Shown here: positions 9,324 to 17,124 of the stretch, piece after piece
Numbering within the stretch: position 1 is the first letter of the stretch
Layout: each line of letters starts with the position of its first letter
Origin: Oceanobacillus sp. Castelsardo
GTDB lineage: Bacteria; Bacillota; Bacilli; Bacillales; Amphibacillaceae
DNA: 64,000 nt
NCBI RefSeq assembly: GCF_001659985.1
Contig: NZ_LYCS01000003.1
Span: forward strand, 1-64,000
Direction: 5' to 3'
Translations under genes and position numbers: made by a program
Notes under the pieces: generated by a model
What the model saw: only the letters and a program-made list of their open reading frames with translations
What the model was told of the DNA's origin: nothing
Database searches by the model: none

Positions 9324-11014
9324 TTGATTTCCTCCCTAGATGCATTCTCGATCGCCTTTTCAGCTGTTGCAAAGCGATTAATAATGGATTCTTTCATTGT
9401 TTCGGTTTTATCTGTTGTAACGGAAACTTGATTAGTACTTTCCTTAATCGACTCAAAAACTGCTCGGATTTCCGATTCCTCAATTCCATCTGCTTTCAAT
9501 TTTCTAGCATACGTTTCGATGGAATACATCCCCAATTTATAGAGTTCTAGTTTTACAATCTCATTTTCATCCGGGTTATCGGCAAGCCTTTCGATTAATT
9601 CCTTCAAATTTCGCCAGTATGGGCGGTATTTCCCTTTATCCGAAGCTTCTTCAATATGAAGGTTAATATCTTGATTAAATTTGCCAATGTCACTATAAAT
9701 GGTGGCCATTTCAAAGTAAGATTTATCTGATGAGCCATAGCGGACAGCATCTTCAAACCACTGTACCGAGCTCTTCATTCTTGTTACTTGATTATCACTC
9801 GTCTCGGTTTTCCCATAATCGTAGTAATACCAATAGATTTTTCCTAACTCGAAGGCTAAATCTGCATAATCTTCATTTTCTCTTAACTTAGATAAATGGA
9901 CGTTAATCTTTTTCTTTAGTTGAGCTTCTTCTTCCACGGTAAAATTGGCATCATTTTTAAATGCATCAAGGAGTCCTAGATAACCTTCCGTTACGTTTGG
10001 CTTAATATCGATGGCATTTAAATAGTTGTCAATTTTATTCGTGTCGGTTGAAGCAGTTTCGGCCACCCGCATCATTGCACTGAAATCGGAATTATTCGTA
10101 TGATTTTTCATCACTTGGCCAAAAATCCCGATAAATAAGCAAAGAAAAGCAGATGCTGCTACGATACTAAATTTGCGTAGCTTCCCTTTTTGCTTTTCCC
10201 GATAAACATCGTCCATTTCTTCATAATGATTCAATGCATATAAAAGTTCGGCACAAGATTGGTACCTGTCCTCTGGATTGAGCTGCGTACATTTTTGAAT
10301 GATTCTTTCTAAACCACCAGATAAATGGGGATTCCAGTACCGAATTGGGTACAGCTCATACGGTGGTTCGCTCGGATTTTGACCCGTAATTAGGTGATAC
10401 AATGTGACACCAAGACAGTAAACATCCGTTCGTGGATCTGTTTGTCCTTTGCCACCAAATTGTTCCGGTGCGGCATACCCTTTTGTCCCTAGGCTAACCG
10501 TATCCGCTAGATTCTGATCTTTGAATTCCCTCGCAATCCCGAAGTCTATCAGTTTAATGTTTCCGTCTGGCTTGAGCATGACGTTCCCGGGTTTCATATC
10601 CCGATAAATGATGGCGGGATTTCGTGTATGTAAATAATCGAGTACTTCACAAAGCTGCTTCGCCCATTCGATGACAATTTCCTGTGGCTGCGCTCCATAC
10701 TCATCGACAATCTCACTGAGGGGCTCCCCTTCAATGTAGTCCATAATGACAAAGATGACGTTCCCTCTGTCAATTATGTCGACAATACGTGGCAACGATG
10801 GATGGTCCAATCTTTTAATCATATTTGCCTCGGCGATTGCACTTTGGACGATGACATCATTGTTTTTATCTTTTGCTGTTTTTTCAATCTCTTTTACTGC
10901 CCACTGTTTGTTCAAACGTTTGTCCATCGCTAAGTAAACTTTGGACATGCCACCTTGGCCAATAAGCTTCAGTATTTCATATTTTCCATCGATTACAGAT
11001 CCTATTTCCGCCAC
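9320..11014 (-). CDS. Transmembrane Ser/Thr protein kinase with TPR-like outer region
   Basis: 564 residues, GTG start with GGGG 7 nt upstream. The kinase domain is complete (about 10-270): G-loop GQGGMSKV (19-26), ATP lysine K41, helix-C E62, catalytic YRDMKPGN (D139, N144), DFG D157, and GTKGYAAPEQ as the P+1 loop (176-185). The usual His of the HRD motif is Tyr, as in several bacterial kinases. A transmembrane helix at about 282-301 is followed by some 260 residues of helical, TPR-like sequence that should lie outside the cell. There are no PASTA repeats, so this is not an ordinary PrkC. It sits 15 bp after the PP2C gene and overlaps the T-Q-V-L protein gene by 4 bp. Likely role: it phosphorylates the T-Q-V-L and T-T-V-L motifs of its neighbours in response to an outside signal (inference). 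Confidence 0.9.
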   Translation of the reverse strand: MAEIGSVIDGKYEILKLIGQGGMSKVYLAMDKRLNKQWAVKEIEKTAKDKNNDVIVQSAIAEANMIKRLDHPSLPRIVDIIDRGNVIFVIMDYIEGEPLSEIVDEYGAQPQEIVIEWAKQLCEVLDYLHTRNPAIIYRDMKPGNVMLKPDGNIKLIDFGIAREFKDQNLADTVSLGTKGYAAPEQFGGKGQTDPRTDVYCLGVTLYHLITGQNPSEPPYELYPIRYWNPHLSGGLERIIQKCTQLNPEDRYQSCAELLYALNHYEEMDDVYREKQKGKLRKFSIVAASAFLCLFIGIFGQVMKNHTNNSDFSAMMRVAETASTDTNKIDNYLNAIDIKPNVTEGYLGLLDAFKNDANFTVEEEAQLKKKINVHLSKLRENEDYADLAFELGKIYWYYYDYGKTETSDNQVTRMKSSVQWFEDAVRYGSSDKSYFEMATIYSDIGKFNQDINLHIEEASDKGKYRPYWRNLKELIERLADNPDENEIVKLELYKLGMYSIETYARKLKADGIEESEIRAVFESIKESTNQVSVTTDKTETMKESIINRFATAEKAIENASREEIK

Positions 11015-11029
11015 CCGAAGTCCCCATCC

Positions 11030-11797
11030 TTACTGTATTTTCACAACCAAAACAGAAATGTTATCTGTTTCCTGTCTTTCCTTTACTAACTCCACCATTT
11101 CCACCGCTCGCTTCTCCATCGTTACCTCATCTTGCAGCTTCTCTGGATCAAATGCTTGGAAAATTTCCACATCTGTTAAAACATGTCGAAACCCGTCTGA
11201 ACAGAGCACGTACACTTCTCCTGCACCAGCTCTCCCTCGTATAAATTCGGCTTGAACCAATTTGGATGCACCAATACATTGTAGTAGTACGTTTCTCCTC
11301 GGATCATTCCTTGCTTGCTCGACGGTTAAAGTGCCTTGTCTAACTGCTTGTGCGACAACCGTTTGATCTTCTGTTAGTTGGTGGATATTCGTGTCTAAGC
11401 GATAAGCACGCGAATCCCCAACATGACCAATGAGCATAAACTTAGAATCAACGAGTAACAAAGCAGTCAAGGTCGTGCCAAGATTCATTTTCACCTTTCT
11501 ACCGTATGTTGCTATCCGCTGATTTTGTTCCTTAATGATCCTTTCCCAGCGGTACTCGATATCATCCCAGTCTTGATTTACAAGTTGCTCGGGAAGTTCA
11601 TCCTCAAACCATTTGGAAAACGCCTGGATCACACTAGCACTTGCCACTTCACCCTTCGCAAGTCCACCCATTCCATCACAAATGACCGCAAGCATGACCT
11701 TGCCAACAGATGTCTCGGAAATTTTTACACACAAACTATCTTGATTCGTTTCTTTCTGAATACCAACATCGGTATGTGCGGCTGTTAAGATTTCCAT
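11030..11797 (-). CDS. PP2C-type Ser/Thr protein phosphatase
   Basis: 255 residues, a full-length bacterial PPM/PP2C domain. Metal-binding and conserved motifs visible are NQDS with D20, CDGMGG with D41, GHVGDSRAY, LCSDGF and the C-terminal ETDNIS. No membrane segment, so it is cytosolic. It starts 14 bp after the FHA protein stop and ends 15 bp before the kinase; the order FHA, phosphatase, kinase forms a compact signalling unit. It should remove phosphate from the kinase and its targets, as PrpC does for PrkC in B. subtilis. The catalytic assignment is firm; the targets are inferred from position. Confidence 0.92.
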   Translation of the reverse strand: MEILTAAHTDVGIQKETNQDSLCVKISETSVGKVMLAVICDGMGGLAKGEVASASVIQAFSKWFEDELPEQLVNQDWDDIEYRWERIIKEQNQRIATYGRKVKMNLGTTLTALLLVDSKFMLIGHVGDSRAYRLDTNIHQLTEDQTVVAQAVRQGTLTVEQARNDPRRNVLLQCIGASKLVQAEFIRGRAGAGEVYVLCSDGFRHVLTDVEIFQAFDPEKLQDEVTMEKRAVEMVELVKERQETDNISVLVVKIQ

Positions 11798-11811
11798 GAC
11801 AGAACCCCCTA

Positions 11812-12996
11812 CTATACGTAAAATACAAAATCCTCATTTGCCAGTCTTATTTTCGTCCCAGAAAAAATTTCTACCTCTTTATGAACCGGGATAACCCGAT
11901 TGTCGACATACGTTTTATTCGTTGAGTTATGATCGATAATATAATAGCAATCGTCTCTCGTAATAATGTCTGCGTGACTGCGACTAATCGCATTATTATT
12001 GGAAATAAAGTAATCACAGTATTTCTTTTCTTTTCCGATTCGAAAGGCCGGTTTATCGACGACGACCTTTTCTTCATTACTTTTCCTAATCAGATAAGGG
12101 TATGTTGGTTCCTCATAATCCTCTACGCCAAGAACAGTCGTACCACCCGCATCATCCGTTCCTAAGACCGTTGTTTCACTGAATACATTTTGTTTTTCTA
12201 TGTCAGAAGATGAAGACTCTTGTAGTCGGGAACCGCAAGAAGTACAAAAATTCGCGCCTTTCTCATGCTTCTGCCCACAATTTTGGCAGACAGCTGCTTT
12301 CCCTTCACTCGTATGTTCAAATGGATTGTAGGCGATATGACTCGAAGCTTTCTCTACTTCCTTCACTTCACTCGAATTCTCTTTTTCATCGTTATCCGTA
12401 GAACCTGAAGGAACATAAGACTTCTTCTCCACTGTTTTACCCATTAATTCAAATAGTAGCTTCTCCAAGCCTTGGATGGAGAAGGGAATGAAACTGTTAA
12501 AATAGCGAATGTATTTCGTGACATAGTCATGTTCCTCGAATTTGGTAAAAACAACGTGATATGGAATATCCTTAAAAAACTCCTCGATGTTCTTCGCATG
12601 CTGATTGTTGACAATCGGCCAAAAGATGCATTTCACTTTCTTTGTCATCGGATCTAAAAAAATGTAATCCATATCTAACATGAGATTCGTAGCATTCATC
12701 AGATCATGTTCACATTGCTTCACTATTTGAACGAGTTGACTGACGATATTTAAAAACATCTTCTTATTTGTAATCGCAGCAAAGAACGTTTTTAGTGTGA
12801 TCATGCCGTCAATGGAACAGGTTAAGTTAACCCCTTTTTTCACATGCTCCTTGTGAACTGGAAGCAAATGATCGTAAAAGCCAGCTGAAATTAAATTTAA
12901 CTCGCGCTCGATAATTGCTTCTGGATGGTTGATCCGTTTGATAACCACATATCTATTATTCTGTTTTTCCAAGGTTATTTTCGCTGTTTTAGCCAT
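11812..12996 (-). CDS. DUF6382-like / zinc-ribbon / FHA domain protein
   Basis: 394 residues in three parts. Residues 1-190 resemble the DUF6382 N-terminal domain found with FHA domains in Firmicutes; the segment LNIVSQLVQIV...LMLDMDYIFLD has the look of a pseudokinase C-lobe, recalling EssB, but this is a guess from pattern. A zinc ribbon follows (Cys 237, 240, 251, 254). Then come two T-T-V-L-G motifs (275-279, 286-290) and an FHA domain (about 318-390) with GK at 321-322, SRSH at 338-341 and NSTN at 357-360. No transmembrane helix is seen. RBS AGGAGATAAGA precedes the ATG. The T-T-V-L-G sites are candidate phospho-sites for the adjacent kinase and could bind its own FHA domain or that of EssC. 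It lies between the WXG100 genes and the phosphatase. Confidence 0.8.
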   Translation of the reverse strand: MAKTAKITLEKQNNRYVVIKRINHPEAIIERELNLISAGFYDHLLPVHKEHVKKGVNLTCSIDGMITLKTFFAAITNKKMFLNIVSQLVQIVKQCEHDLMNATNLMLDMDYIFLDPMTKKVKCIFWPIVNNQHAKNIEEFFKDIPYHVVFTKFEEHDYVTKYIRYFNSFIPFSIQGLEKLLFELMGKTVEKKSYVPSGSTDNDEKENSSEVKEVEKASSHIAYNPFEHTSEGKAAVCQNCGQKHEKGANFCTSCGSRLQESSSSDIEKQNVFSETTVLGTDDAGGTTVLGVEDYEEPTYPYLIRKSNEEKVVVDKPAFRIGKEKKYCDYFISNNNAISRSHADIITRDDCYYIIDHNSTNKTYVDNRVIPVHKEVEIFSGTKIRLANEDFVFYV

Positions 12997-13029
12997 TCTT
13001 ATCTCCTACCTACTATCTAATAACTCATC

Positions 13030-13335
13030 CTATAACCTATTCGCTCTATTCACTGCTTTCGATTGAGCATCTTTATACTGACTTGCTGCATACCTTAAGA
13101 ATTCAGCATATTTTTCTAATGATTTGGTCATGTTTTTTGAGGTTGAATCTTGACTGGTCAGTTTCCCCCATTGATTCTTAAATGCCAGGGAATCATCCCC
13201 TTGCCAAGTCGAAGCAAGTGCAGTTACTTGTTGTTCTGCTGAAGTCATTTTTTTATGATGTTTAGTAATATATGTATCTATCGATTTCGCTGTTGTCTCC
13301 ATTTTACTATGATTCACGTAAGTATAATTGCTCAT
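13030..13335 (-). CDS. WXG100-family (Esx-like) protein
   Basis: 101 residues, two predicted helices joined by a W-x-G turn (STWQGDD, about 43-49). Length and motif match WXG100 proteins, the small helical hairpins exported by or required for type VII secretion. It closely resembles the protein at 14574-14876; both end in A-x-x-R-A/L-A-N-R-L and both contain an STSK motif after the turn. It is the last Esx gene before the signalling genes and follows the scarred effector cassette, so it is probably the surviving partner of that second cassette copy. Confidence 0.85.
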   Translation of the reverse strand: MSNYTYVNHSKMETTAKSIDTYITKHHKKMTSAEQQVTALASTWQGDDSLAFKNQWGKLTSQDSTSKNMTKSLEKYAEFLRYAASQYKDAQSKAVNRANRL

Positions 13336-13361
13336 TTTCTACTATTCCCCAAATCAAACCA

Positions 13362-13705
13362 TTATTTAAAGGCATCAGCCAACGACTTATTTACCGTTTC
13401 TACTTCTGAATACCCATCATCTACTAGTTGGCGTAGAAACCATTGTCATCTTTACCATTTTTATTATGAACCTCTACGATACGCCAATGCAGTATGTCAT
13501 CCTTAACGTTTGCATGTTCTGGTAGGTTTAACTTTTTTTCGATGTTTTTTACGACACTTTCCTGACCATGTCGTTCCGCGAACGTTATAATTTCTTCAAT
13601 CGTTGGGGAATCTCCTGTCTTATAGTACATTTTTTTTATAACTTTATCTAAGTCTTGATAAGCTATATCTGTTGCTATTTTTAAATGTTGGTCTGAATTT
13701 TCCAT
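13362..13705 (-). pseudogene. Deletion scar: lipase N-terminus fused to Esx C-terminus, frames mismatched
   Basis: The upper part (13424-13705, 93 residues) matches the N-terminal 120 residues of the intact lipase at 15440-17122: ATDIAYQDL versus ATDIAYLDL, then LHWRIVEV and GFY versus LDWKILET and GFY. It stops at a TAG immediately after GFYAN. In a shifted frame the DNA from about 13441 down to 13362 encodes LVDDGYSEVETVNKSLADAFK-like sequence ending in TAA, which matches the C-terminus of the Esx-like protein at 14891-15196 (LVEQVADGYE...KLADAFK). The rest of the lipase, a 72-residue partner and most of an Esx gene are gone. This is best read as one internal deletion in a second cassette copy. 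The truncated reading frame might still be translated, but it is not a working lipase. Confidence 0.8.
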
Positions 13706-13714
13706 TCACTCCTC

Positions 13715-14431
13715 CTATAAGTGACGTTTTATCTCTTCATTATCCGTTACAATGCCTTCTTCTTCTATAACTAATAAAAAGTTGTTTACCACATCATAAT
13801 CATCGTACCACGCATCACTCACCCATGGATTTTCATTAAATTCTTGCACGGCTTGATCAAAATTATCACTAGAAATTATCCATATATTTGTTTGTAATGG
13901 TGTTTTCTTTAGTTGATTATTATAGAGTGACTCATAAGCCTGTATGAGATCATCCGGTTTCATATTTTCATTCTCCTCCAAAATCACATCACCAACAAAA
14001 TACTTTGGAGAATGAGAGTCAATTGACTCCGATAAGCTTATTTCTACTGATTGAACTGCCTTTTCCGAAATCATATCTAACCTTGCCACAGAATTGATAC
14101 CCTCTTTATCTAATACCTCTGTATACTGGCTTTCCAGTTCTTTCGCTAATTTCCGACGTGGGTAATCCTCAAACTCAATGTTATCATCGTTATCCATAAC
14201 AACTTCAAAAACCACATCATTATTTTTTTCCCTTACATAAGTTGTCACAGTATCATTTGTCGCTGTGCCAAATCGATTTCCAAGGGCTGTTACCTCAAAC
14301 TCTCCATCGTATTTTTCTTCTAATTTTTTCACAACTCTATCTGCTATATCATCATCAACTTTACTACATCCTAATAGGCCTAATATAGAGAATGCCATGA
14401 AAATGACACCTACCCTTTTTAATATTTTCAT
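13715..14431 (-). CDS. Lipoprotein, candidate immunity factor (divergent paralogue)
   Basis: 238 residues from the ATG at 14431, preceded by the GGAAAGTAGG element shared by all four lipoprotein genes here. The signal peptide ends in the lipobox LLGC; the mature part starts CSKVDDD. It shares GNRFGTATNDTVTT with the three paralogues at 17.1-19.6 kb (GERYGTATNDTITT) and ends with a related YDDYDVV stretch, but is the most divergent of the four. It sits directly upstream of the scarred lipase copy, just as the 17125 gene precedes the intact lipase. Role inferred from position: protects the producing cell from the lipase, as the lipoprotein TilA does for the staphylococcal T7SS lipase TslA. The family itself is not recognised. 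Confidence 0.75.
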   Translation of the reverse strand: MKILKRVGVIFMAFSILGLLGCSKVDDDIADRVVKKLEEKYDGEFEVTALGNRFGTATNDTVTTYVREKNNDVVFEVVMDNDDNIEFEDYPRRKLAKELESQYTEVLDKEGINSVARLDMISEKAVQSVEISLSESIDSHSPKYFVGDVILEENENMKPDDLIQAYESLYNNQLKKTPLQTNIWIISSDNFDQAVQEFNENPWVSDAWYDDYDVVNNFLLVIEEEGIVTDNEEIKRHL

Positions 14432-14451
14432 TTTATAAAACCTACTTTCCT

Positions 14452-14526
14452 TCACGGTGGTGAGATAGCCATCGTCATAAATAGAGTGAACACCAAGAAG
14501 AAGATACCACTTTTTTTCCGAATCAT
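14452..14526 (-). pseudogene. 24-codon remnant resembling a lipoprotein leader
   Basis: Short frame with a GTAGG ribosome-site element like those of the lipoprotein genes, then a basic N-terminus (MIRKKSG) and a hydrophobic stretch (IFFLVFTLFMTMAI) ending at TGA without a lipobox Cys. It ends inside the ribosome-site region of the next lipoprotein gene. It could be the stump of a further lipoprotein copy lost by deletion, or a tiny leader peptide. Confidence 0.3.
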
Positions 14527-14573
14527 TTTCGAAAACCTACCTTCTATCTAGGGCAACTTCCACACAAAGCATC

Positions 14574-14876
14574 TTATAAACGATTAGCCAGATCAATCGC
14601 TTTTTTCTGAGCCTTTTTATACTGATCCCCTACAAAACGTAATGTTTCCGCATACTCTTCTAAAGCCTTCTCCGTTTGTTTAGAAGTGGATGACGGATCA
14701 TCTATCTCATTCCATTTAGACATAAATTCATCCGAATCTTGTCCAATCCAGTTCGCTTTTAGATTCGTGACCTGACTGCCCGCTTCTCCCATCCTTTGTT
14801 TATAGGACTCTACATAGCTGTCAATCTCTTTTGCTGCCCAATCAAAATGTAAATGATTCACTTCAATGAAAGGCAT
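14574..14876 (-). CDS. WXG100-family (Esx-like) protein
   Basis: 100 residues, helix-turn-helix hairpin with W-x-G turn (NWIGQD, about 43-48). RBS AGGAGG lies just upstream of the ATG. It is a clear paralogue of the 13030-13335 protein, sharing the C-terminal ANRL ending and the SSTSK segment. It is the last of three small genes directly after the lipase (72, 101 and 100 residues, gaps of 12-15 bp). In S. aureus and Streptococcus, LXG or reverse-LXG effectors are exported with such small helical partners encoded beside them, so this is probably a dedicated partner of the lipase rather than the general EsxA. Confidence 0.85.
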   Translation of the reverse strand: MPFIEVNHLHFDWAAKEIDSYVESYKQRMGEAGSQVTNLKANWIGQDSDEFMSKWNEIDDPSSTSKQTEKALEEYAETLRFVGDQYKKAQKKAIDLANRL

Positions 14877-14890
14877 GTGCCGCTCCTCCT

Positions 14891-15196
14891 CTATTTAAAA
14901 GCATCTGCTAATTTTTTATTAGTAGATTCGGTTACTTCATATCCATCCGCAACCTGTTCCACTAAAAATCGAAAATAGTTGTCCATCACGTTATGGCGAT
15001 TCTCTTTCAATGCTGTTTGAATGGAAGAAAAGTGACCAAGGATGTGAGAGGAAGCTTGACTATTCCAACTGTTATTGATTCGTTTTACCGCATCTTCTAC
15101 ACCTTTAAAATCCTTTGAAATTTCTTGATTCAGATAGTTGATACGATATGCCGTGTTGACAACATTTCCCGTATTTATAGAAAGATCACTTGCCAT
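14891..15196 (-). CDS. Esx-like helical partner protein (W-x-S turn)
   Basis: 101 residues, all-helical, with NSWNSQAS at the turn, so W-x-S rather than canonical W-x-G. The C-terminal tail VADGYEVTE...LADAFK is shared with the protein at 20375-20680 and with the deletion scar at 13362-13441, which defines a subfamily. AAGGGGGAA precedes the ATG. Its gene lies between the 72- and 100-residue partner genes. It may form a heterodimer or a targeting complex with the lipase C-terminal helices (inference). Confidence 0.82.
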   Translation of the reverse strand: MASDLSINTGNVVNTAYRINYLNQEISKDFKGVEDAVKRINNSWNSQASSHILGHFSSIQTALKENRHNVMDNYFRFLVEQVADGYEVTESTNKKLADAFK

Positions 15197-15208
15197 TTAC
15201 GTTCCCCC

Positions 15209-15427
15209 TTATCGTCCTTTTGATTCCAAATGAGCTTCGGAAAGATTAGAGGGATCGACCCGGCCTAGTGCATTCTTTGCTCTTTCGCAATCATCAATGA
15301 AATCTTGAATCCGTGCGGCAGCAACTTCACTTCCGATCCCACTAAATTCAGACTTTAGTCCAGATTGGATACTCTCTAGCTCATTAATAATACTATTAAG
15401 TTCAGATCTCACACTAGATAGACTCAT
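15209..15427 (-). CDS. Small helical partner of the T7SS lipase
   Basis: 72 residues, predicted as one long amphipathic hairpin (LNSIINELESIQSGLKS...), rich in Ser and Glu and lacking a W-x-G. RBS AGGGGG precedes the ATG. It is encoded 12 bp after the lipase stop. By size and place it matches the YwqH/YwqI- or Lap-type accessory proteins beside LXG effectors, which bind the effector targeting domain. No sequence family is recognised. Confidence 0.7.
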   Translation of the reverse strand: MSLSSVRSELNSIINELESIQSGLKSEFSGIGSEVAAARIQDFIDDCERAKNALGRVDPSNLSEAHLESKGR

Positions 15428-15439
15428 ATGTGCCCCCTA

Positions 15440-17122
15440 TTAAACACCCATAATTTTATTTTCTGCAGATTCAAAGGCTTCTGCCGTCTCTTGCATATAA
15501 TTAATGACCTTGTTCATTTGCCTAGAAGTAGGTAGCTTTTCTGCAATCATAAGCTGAAGGATGTCTAAGAACCCTTCTGTTAAATACAACATATTTAAAT
15601 CGGAATCAACGGACCTAATCCTTGCTCTTAGTGAATCAAGACGCTCTGCATAGTTTTTCAATTTATATGTATCGACTTTGATGTATGTAGATGTTGCATG
15701 TGCCTTTGGTCCCCGCTCAAATAAATCAAGAAAGCTGTCCCATAAACTTTTCGCTGCATCTACTAGGAAATCGCCAAAATCTCGTAATTCTTCCGCTGCC
15801 CAGTCTACAACACTAGCAATCGCATCACCTATCCATCCAATTACTTCCGGAATAACAACGTTTACTACATATTCGACCAGGTCTTCTATCAGTTCGTTTA
15901 TTAGAACCGCTAATAAAACAACGGTAACTGCTGCGACGGTTGCTACCGCAAATGCTGCTACAGAGGCCGCTGCAGTAAGTATGCCTGCAGGTCCCAATTT
16001 GACCGCAATGGCACCAAGCCCAACCACTAATGTATTCCCAGCAGTAGTTAAAGAACCGTCTTCGTTCACGAGCCATTCTTTTACTTTTGGTCCCCATGTC
16101 GTAATTTGAACGACTGTCTCCACAATAACCTTACCTGCTGTAGGGCTAATAAGATCATCCAAACCTTCTGTAAGTGGCGAACCAAGAAACGTGTTTAACG
16201 AAGTAGACTTTTGTAAAAACGGATAGGTTTCATCCACATTTCCATCTTTGTCAAATTTCACAAAATCGGTACTATGTTGAACAGGACCATCTTCTTTCAA
16301 TTTCGCATGAACATAATCAATACCAGGAACGTATTGTAATATACCACCAACTACGGATTGCTCGATATGCTTCATATCAATATTTTCTGTTGCGATTTCA
16401 ATACTTTCTCGATTCTCCCACAAGTATTCCTTTGCAAACCCCGGCCCATCATAACTAATCGTTTTCGTTATTTTATCTGCAACACCTTGGGAAGCTGCAT
16501 AGAACGTTGCATGCTCTGCTAGATTTCCGCCTAGGGAATGCCCCGCAAAATAAATATCCTTTTCCCCATTGAAATAACCTTTTTGTATTAGTTCATCAAT
16601 AAACACATTCGCATCCTGTTGCTGATCCGTCATTTCTCCAGCAATTAGTGCCACATCAGCCTGAAGCCAATCTTGATGTAAATTTTGCATTTCACCAATT
16701 TCTTCACTTCCACGGAAGGATACAATAATCTCACCATCACCCGTCTCAATGACCGTACCATAAAAACCTGAACCACTTTGATTATTCCCATCAAAAGTTT
16801 CGAGGATTTTCCAATCCAGCGCTTCTTCTGGTAACCCGTTTATTTTATCCGCATTCAGCGTTACAAGTTCATCTCCGTGCGTGTCTTTCCCTTCTACTAA
16901 CCCATCAAAATAACTTTGGGGAAAATTATAGTTTTCTGGTGTTTCAGGAGGGATCTCTAAAAGCTCACCAACGGTATATGAATCCGTATAAGAATCTTCT
17001 ACTCCCGGAATGTTACTCTTCGGTGCGTTGGATACCAATAAACCAAGATCTAAATAAGCGATATCCGTCGCATATTTCATATCTTCTTCCGATACGGAAA
17101 CAGTTTTTTCAGAATCTGACAC
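15440..17122 (-). CDS. T7SS lipase effector with reverse domain order
   Basis: 560 residues, GTG start, AGGTGA 8 nt upstream, placed 2 bp after the preceding lipoprotein stop. The N-terminal half is an alpha/beta-hydrolase of the Mbeg1-like/DUF2974 type: FRGSEE (136-141), nucleophile elbow GHSLGGN with S196, DGPGF (225-229), and a probable catalytic His in QHSTD (H283). A long hydrophobic Ala/Val-rich segment (about 365-425) could insert in membranes. The last 80 residues are a helical, Esx/LXG-like region. There is no N-terminal signal peptide. This order, enzyme first and targeting helices last, is that of the staphylococcal T7SS lipase TslA. Flanking lipoproteins and small helical partners fit the same arrangement. 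The substrate is not known; lipid or phospholipid ester is likely. Confidence 0.82.
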   Translation of the reverse strand: MSDSEKTVSVSEEDMKYATDIAYLDLGLLVSNAPKSNIPGVEDSYTDSYTVGELLEIPPETPENYNFPQSYFDGLVEGKDTHGDELVTLNADKINGLPEEALDWKILETFDGNNQSGSGFYGTVIETGDGEIIVSFRGSEEIGEMQNLHQDWLQADVALIAGEMTDQQQDANVFIDELIQKGYFNGEKDIYFAGHSLGGNLAEHATFYAASQGVADKITKTISYDGPGFAKEYLWENRESIEIATENIDMKHIEQSVVGGILQYVPGIDYVHAKLKEDGPVQHSTDFVKFDKDGNVDETYPFLQKSTSLNTFLGSPLTEGLDDLISPTAGKVIVETVVQITTWGPKVKEWLVNEDGSLTTAGNTLVVGLGAIAVKLGPAGILTAAASVAAFAVATVAAVTVVLLAVLINELIEDLVEYVVNVVIPEVIGWIGDAIASVVDWAAEELRDFGDFLVDAAKSLWDSFLDLFERGPKAHATSTYIKVDTYKLKNYAERLDSLRARIRSVDSDLNMLYLTEGFLDILQLMIAEKLPTSRQMNKVINYMQETAEAFESAENKIMGV

Positions 17123-17124
17123 CT

